A stretch of DNA of 64,000 nt from Bromus sterilis (lineage: Eukaryota; Streptophyta; Magnoliopsida; Poales; Poaceae), in contig OX465598.1 of NCBI GenBank assembly GCA_950022295.1, positions 93,038,001 through 93,102,000 of the forward strand, given 5' to 3'. Position 1 is the stretch's first letter. Each line of letters starts with the position of its first letter. This document shows positions 59,244-64,000 of this stretch, in pieces. Both the position numbers and the translations under genes were made by a program. A model generated the notes under the pieces. The model was not told the origin of the DNA and searched no databases. It saw only the letters and a program-made list of their open reading frames with translations.

Positions 59244-60200
59244 CTACAAGGTTGGATTCACAATGATACATATTTAGACTTTTTTTCATAATGTGGTGTT
59301 TCAATTTAATCTCAAAATTCTAGAAAGCTCCCACTTAGATAAACACCTCTCAATTTAACTAAGTGTTTACACAATCCCAGCCCCCATACCTCCCCCGATA
59401 TGTACGGCCCAGTATGCGAACCAGGTAGGCCTCTAAGCCAATCACATCAGGCATGTGACTCGTGCTCGACCTTTCGGTCTTCTGTGTTCCAGGCCCGCAT
59501 CTACATACGTCAAGCCTGCCAATCGAACCTTGATGTTTAGCTGTTCAGCAAGGCCATATCTGCATATGCCAGGCTCGCCGAACCCAACCTCATGCGAACT
59601 CCGTTTAATATGTAGGACAACTCCGGTATGTACGGAGCATCAGGCCATATGGGAGAACCTTCCAGGTGGTGCCCATCAAAAGGGAGAACACAATGTTGGT
59701 ATTGTGAGAGATGGTCCTGTTTCGTGCTACCGTCGATATATCTAGCATACTAGCATAAAACAGGAAGTAAAACTTTAAATCATACAACCTATGATCCCCC
59801 TTCATGCAAAGCAAAGTTAAAACGTCTTTCTACTTTAGCTTGTGCAAGTTTTACGTGGCTGCTAGGGGTTTCGAGAGAGAGAACCGATTTCTATCCTGCG
59901 AAAAACATGCCACAACACCGTCTCTTATCCGTCTCTATTACACCCCTGTCGGGGCCCTCCGTTGTAAACATCTTTGCATCGCTAATGCAGAGAGACAGAC
60001 ACCCCCAGCCACTTTATATGGTACAAGACATATGTCAAGCGTAGAACCAGTCTCGCGTAAACGCGTAAGGTCGGTCGGGGGCCGCTTCATCAAACATTGC
60101 CGCAATGCTGAATGAGTACACGTGGGAGGGTAACGAATGAAGATTCGATGCCCACATCCTAGATGTGTTCTATCCGTACAATACATCTACGCATAGCTAG
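59244..60200 (-). other. 5' leader of the copia element
   Basis: About 950 bp lie between primer site and gag start. It is non-coding, with several short imperfect GCGAAC/GTATGT-like repeats near 59400-59650 (three similar segments around GGCCAGTATGCG, GGCCCGCATCTAC and GGCCATATCTGC). No further gene. Confidence 0.7.
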
Positions 60201-60212
60201 CTCATGATACCA
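60201..60212 (-). other. primer-binding site of the copia element
   Basis: The minus strand reads TGGTATCATGAG, matching the initiator-Met type in its first eight bases, one base from the 5' LTR. Confidence 0.88.
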
Positions 60213-60213
60213 C

Positions 60214-61935
60214 TGTTGGGATACGGGGCAGAAAACACAAATTTTTCACACCTACGGTACCCGAACCCAAGATCTATGCTATGGCAATGTAAGGTAACGG
60301 AGGGAATCGGTGTTCATACCTTTGAAGACCGAAAGAGGGAAACGTTCTTACGAACGTGGTTGGCGTAGACTCAGAACTACGACCTCCCTGTCGTGTAGAA
60401 GACCACCACCGGCGAGGATGACTCCCGGTAAACCTCCAGCGACGAAGCAGCACCACAGGTGTAGTGCCTCGAAGAGATTATACACGTACGGTACAATCGA
60501 TGTTCCTCCTGGGCTCCGAACCAGGCGAACAGCGGAAGAAAGACGGCTACGGATCCCGACTCCGGCAGAGCGACGGCCTGCCTTATGGTGGAGAACTCCA
60601 ATCCTGGTGCAGACTCCTAACAAGGGGAGTCCACTTCCGGAAATGGAGAAGGAAGAAGAAGGAGATTCAAGTTCTATGGAAAAAGGGGGGGGGTCTACCC
60701 CTCCTTATATAGGCCAAGGGGGGGTGTGATCCTCCTTCCCTCCCCCATGTGGGACTAAACCCCCAAGGGGGGGGGGGGAGTGCGCCGGCCATAGGGGGGG
60801 GGATAGGCCCCACCCTTGGCGCCAAGCCCAAGGGGGGGAACCCCCTCCTCCCCTAATGGGCCCCAAGGGCCCATATAGCCTTTTTCCATTATTTTTAATT
60901 ATTTAATAAGTTTTAAATATTTAATTCAGATAATTAAATAATAAAAACATTATTAAAACAATTAAACTTTATTTTGAACTATTCAAAATGTCCGGAAACT
61001 ATTCCGTCCTCCTCCGGAACTATTCCGGTGATTTCTCCTATTTCACCGATTGATCCCGTAACTGTCCTATGCATCGATTGCCCTTAAGTGTAACACCCTA
61101 ACGGTCCGGGAAACAACATACATGGTCGAAACTCTTCTCATTGACCAATGACTAGTCAGTTGGACCTGGTTACAATCCTTGACAACCCCTGCGCTTCCAT
61201 CGAATGAGCTTCGATCGCTTTTGGAAACCGTTAACGATACGACGTAATCCCTTTGTGTTGCGGTACTTTGTTTGTCCGAGGTTTGATCGTCGGTATCCCA
61301 CATACCGTGTTCACATCTCGTTCACAACAAACAACTTTTCTCGTCCATGATCATTGCACCTCTTGTGACCTAGTCACGTCCTTGCAAGGTGTTGATGCAA
61401 TATCACTGAGTGGGCCCAGAGTACCTGTCCTGTCACAAGGACTGACAAATCCCGCTTTGATCTATTAACATACTCATCAACCATCTATTTCGGAATACCC
61501 AAAGTGCTCCGTTATAGCCAGCATATTTCAGTCAGGCGGTGGGATACAAATCAAAGTCTCCTCATAGATCGTGATTACGTATGATCATTACGGTCTAAGG
61601 ACTAAGCCATACGTTACAAAGTCATAGCAACGCTGAACTATGTGACTCGATCACATTGCAATACTTTAGGTTGGTGTCTGTCCATCACATCATTCCCCTT
61701 AATGATATGACCTCATTGTCAATGGACTTAAGTGTCGCCATGATCAGGAAAGCTTGATCAATCAATTGCCCAATGAGATAGTTTACCCGAGTTAAACTAC
61801 GGACCATGTTTTATACTACACCTCTATCAGTATTTCCAAGTAATACAGTTATAGCACAGTATAAAACGTATTATGAACAAAACGGATATGTGACAAATAT
61901 CTTTATTAATTTTTCTCTAGGGCACATATCCAACA
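60214..61935 (-). repeat. 5' LTR of the copia element, 1722 bp
   Basis: This is the partner of 53463-55180 with the same termini. Length differences come mainly from G runs at 60770-60850. Confidence 0.95.
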
Positions 61936-61940
61936 TGAAC

Positions 61941-63263
61941 AATAATGTGAAGATGGACCGGGGTCCCGTGATTTTCACTAGTGATGTCTCTCTCCCAAAA
62001 GACGATAAAAGTGCTAGCGAGGTAAACAAATCACAGTTGGGAAATTGACAGGATTATGAAGGCACCGCAATGCTAACTATGCTGCAAAGAAAGGAAGGGC
62101 TCAAAAGCAATGGGCAGTACGCCAAGGTAAATAGACCGAAATCCATCTGCATCTACTACGAATCATCCAACTTGAGATATCTATCCAGAACATATCACTG
62201 GTATTAAGTTGCGAATCCCACCCAAAGTGTAAACTCAAAGCAACAGACAACTGCATTAAAAGAACTTTGCGTAAAGTAAACAATCCTTGCACCCGCAGGT
62301 ACAAGCACCGTTGTTTTATCCCTGGTGGCAACAACACATCCCCTAGTCTCATGTTTCTGTCACTCAAGCTAGACATCAAGGGGCTGAACCCACAATCGAG
62401 CATAACGCTCTCTCTTGGAGTTGCAAATAAAATACTTGGCCAAAGCAAATACCGAAACGGAGAACATGCAAGAATTTACTCAAGAAAAAAATATAAAAGA
62501 GAATAACCAAATATATTACTCATCACAATCTGAACATAGTCTCATAATCCATCAGATCTCAACAAACTCAGCAAAGCAACAACAGAAATTACATAGATGC
62601 CTCGATCATGTTAGGCAGCTCACGAGGATTCGAAAGTGGAAGCACAAAAGAGGGAGAGATAGATCACATAGCTACTGGTCACGGACCCATGGTCCAAGGG
62701 GAACTACTCACGGTACATACGGGAGGCGTCATAGCTATGGATGGTCTCCCGGAGGGGGTAGCTTCTCCCGCAAGGGTGCCGGAGCAGCTTCTCCAGGCAG
62801 CCCCGATCTTGAAACAGCGGTGGCGGCGGAACAGAGGCGAGATCGCGAAAGAGGAGTCAATATTAGGGGTTTCCGTCACGGGGGGTAAATATAGGCGAAG
62901 GGGGGCACCGAGAGGGGCCACAGGGCAGCCAGGAGGCTCCCTGGCGCTACCTAGGGTGGGGCCGCGCCAGGGACCCTTCTAGAGTCCCTGTGGTGGCCCC
63001 CCTTCCCTCCTTTGGTGTTTCCGGAAGCTTCCGTGTCGCTGATTTTTTATCTGATCTTTCCGGATTTTTTGGAGCACTTTTAATGGCCGGAAAACCTGAA
63101 ATACAAAAACAACAGAAAACAGTAACTGGTAGCTGGGTGCACTGAGTTAGTAGGTTAGTCCAAATAGGTTCAAAAGTGTATGAAAGTTCAAGCAAAACAT
63201 GGCAAAGTCACACAAAACATGCATGGAGCAAGCATAAATTATAGATACGTTTGGGACGTTTCA
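61941..63263 (-). repeat. LTR of the second Athila-like element, right piece
   Basis: This continues the LTR from 53462. It contains the roughly 850 bp missing from the related LTR at 39399-40199, including GC-rich DNA at 62680-63000. It ends in ACGTTTCA (minus start TGAAACGTCC, one base off the family's TGATACGTCC). Confidence 0.85.
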
Positions 63264-64000
63264 ACATCCCCAAGCTTAATTCTTGCTCGTCCTCGAGTAG
63301 GTAAATGATAACAAGCATAATTTCTGTGGTGACATGCCACACAACCAAATAAGGACTTTTAAGTAAAGCAATCAAAGCATGCAATTCAATTCAAGTCTTA
63401 ACAAGCAAGAGTCTATATTAGCATTGACACAAGCAACAAAAGAACAAAAGGTGCAAGAGCTCTTGCTGTCCGTGACTCGAATGTCTCCAAATGGTGTTTG
63501 CATGCAAGCAAGGGACTGGGAAGAAAGAGAGAGAAAAGGTTGTTGAGAACAACTATCTACTGTATCCTTTGGATTATTGTCTGGACTCGTCCCCAGACCA
63601 CTAGTCAGGTACAAGTCAAACTGATCCTCTCCCTTTCAATATTTTGAGCACTCATGCAATGGATGAGCGTGAGCAAGAAAGTTGACACCTAAAAGGCAAA
63701 ACAGAAAGAAGGTGGAGGAGGAAGAAAAAAAGGTGTGAACGACTCACATCAATGAGGACAATCATAGGCGAGAGAAAGCCATATGATAGATATGATGTGA
63801 GGAGTAGGGATTGCCATACAACGGATGCACATGTGAGCTAAAAGCTCTCCAAGGGAACTAGTGGGGGTGCATCTAACTCGCTTGCTCAAGAAGACCTAGA
63901 GCTCGTTTGAGGAGGCTCATCATTGGAATATACAAGCCAAGTTCTATAGTGTGAAGGGTCCCCACATAGCTATATGCATGATGATGATCTTTATGGAGTA
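63264..64000 (-). other. 3' internal region of the second Athila-like element
   Basis: It starts with the polypurine tract (63264-63277) and follows the sequence of 40200-40960 closely. It is non-coding and runs off the window. Confidence 0.8.

Larger units (their letters stand above)
53463..61935 (-). mobile_element. Ty1/copia element, Angela/BARE-like, complete
   Basis: It has two LTRs (53463-55180 and 60214-61935), a primer site, a polypurine tract, a full gag-pol with two stops and perfect TGAAC target duplications (53458-53462 and 61936-61940). The LTR starts TGTTGGATATGTGCCC on the minus strand, the style of Angela/BARE/WIS. By eye the LTRs differ at about 16-17 sites plus G-run lengths (about 1%). 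It is inserted in the LTR of an Athila-like element. Confidence 0.95.
53133..64000 (-). mobile_element. second Athila-like element (LTR plus 3' internal part), runs off right edge
   Basis: Its 3' LTR occupies 53133-53462 and 61941-63263, split by the copia element. The polypurine tract and 3' non-coding region follow to 64000. It belongs to the same family as 39399-45715: LTR starts (TGATGGCTTCTCGCC/TGATGGTTTCTCACC) and the first 700 bp of internal DNA match. It interrupts the integrase of the Sabrina-like element; the five bases before it are GCAAT. Confidence 0.85.

Noticed and set aside
1..64000. CRISPR arrays, bacterial operons, phage or defence systems
   Set aside because: Repeat structure and gene content are those of a plant nuclear chromosome; no spaced short direct repeats of CRISPR type exist.

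Overview
The window looks like a piece of a large, repeat-rich grass chromosome, most likely Triticeae (wheat, goatgrass or barley type). The evidence is nested LTR retrotransposons, Athila/Sabrina-like and Angela/BARE-like elements, GC-rich 5' ends of gene-like exons, and a DUF6598 gene of a type expanded in grasses. There are no operons, CRISPR arrays or bacterial signals. Most short ORFs are shadows of retrotransposon coding sequence on the opposite strand.

Layout. (1) 1-8271: a minus-strand Ty3/gypsy element with an open gag-pol frame running off the left edge, a decayed extra ORF upstream of gag, an initiator-Met tRNA primer site and a roughly 3.9 kb LTR. Its LTR cuts the last visible exon of (2), a seven-exon minus-strand gene (8272-11385) with basic and acidic tracts and a 21-residue repeat. 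(3) 11.4-24.3 kb: a stretch poor in LTR elements, with small DNA transposons, microsatellites, tandem duplications and the one plausible intact host gene, a two-exon DUF6598 gene (19318-21943, minus). (4) 24264-39398: a minus-strand LINE split by a nest of two non-coding LTR retrotransposons. The outer one (25664-37781) has 1.2 kb LTRs. The inner one (26947-36089) has 4.27 kb LTRs around only 596 bp of internal DNA and a perfect AGAAA target duplication. (5) 39399-47669: an 801-bp LTR and broken gag-protease of an Athila-like non-autonomous element, then a broken chromovirus-like gag-protease element whose LTR carries six copies of a 10-bp palindrome. (6) 47670-53132: a plus-strand Athila/Sabrina-like element with LTR, tRNA-Asp-type primer site and a gag-pol broken by stops and a frameshift. 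It is cut by (7) a second Athila-like element (53133 to the right edge), whose LTR is itself split by (8) a young Ty1/copia element (53463-61935) with roughly 1% LTR divergence, perfect TGAAC target duplications and a polyprotein with two TAG stops.

Nesting gives a relative order. In one stack: LINE, then the short-LTR element, then the long-LTR element. In the other: chromovirus-like fragment, then Sabrina-like, then Athila-like, then copia. Internally deleted elements sit beside relatives that could supply enzymes. The most notable unexplained signal is a set of small hairpins conserved, with one compensatory base-pair change, in the LTRs of two different gypsy families (1-8271 and 25664-37781), placed where the 5' leader RNA would lie.
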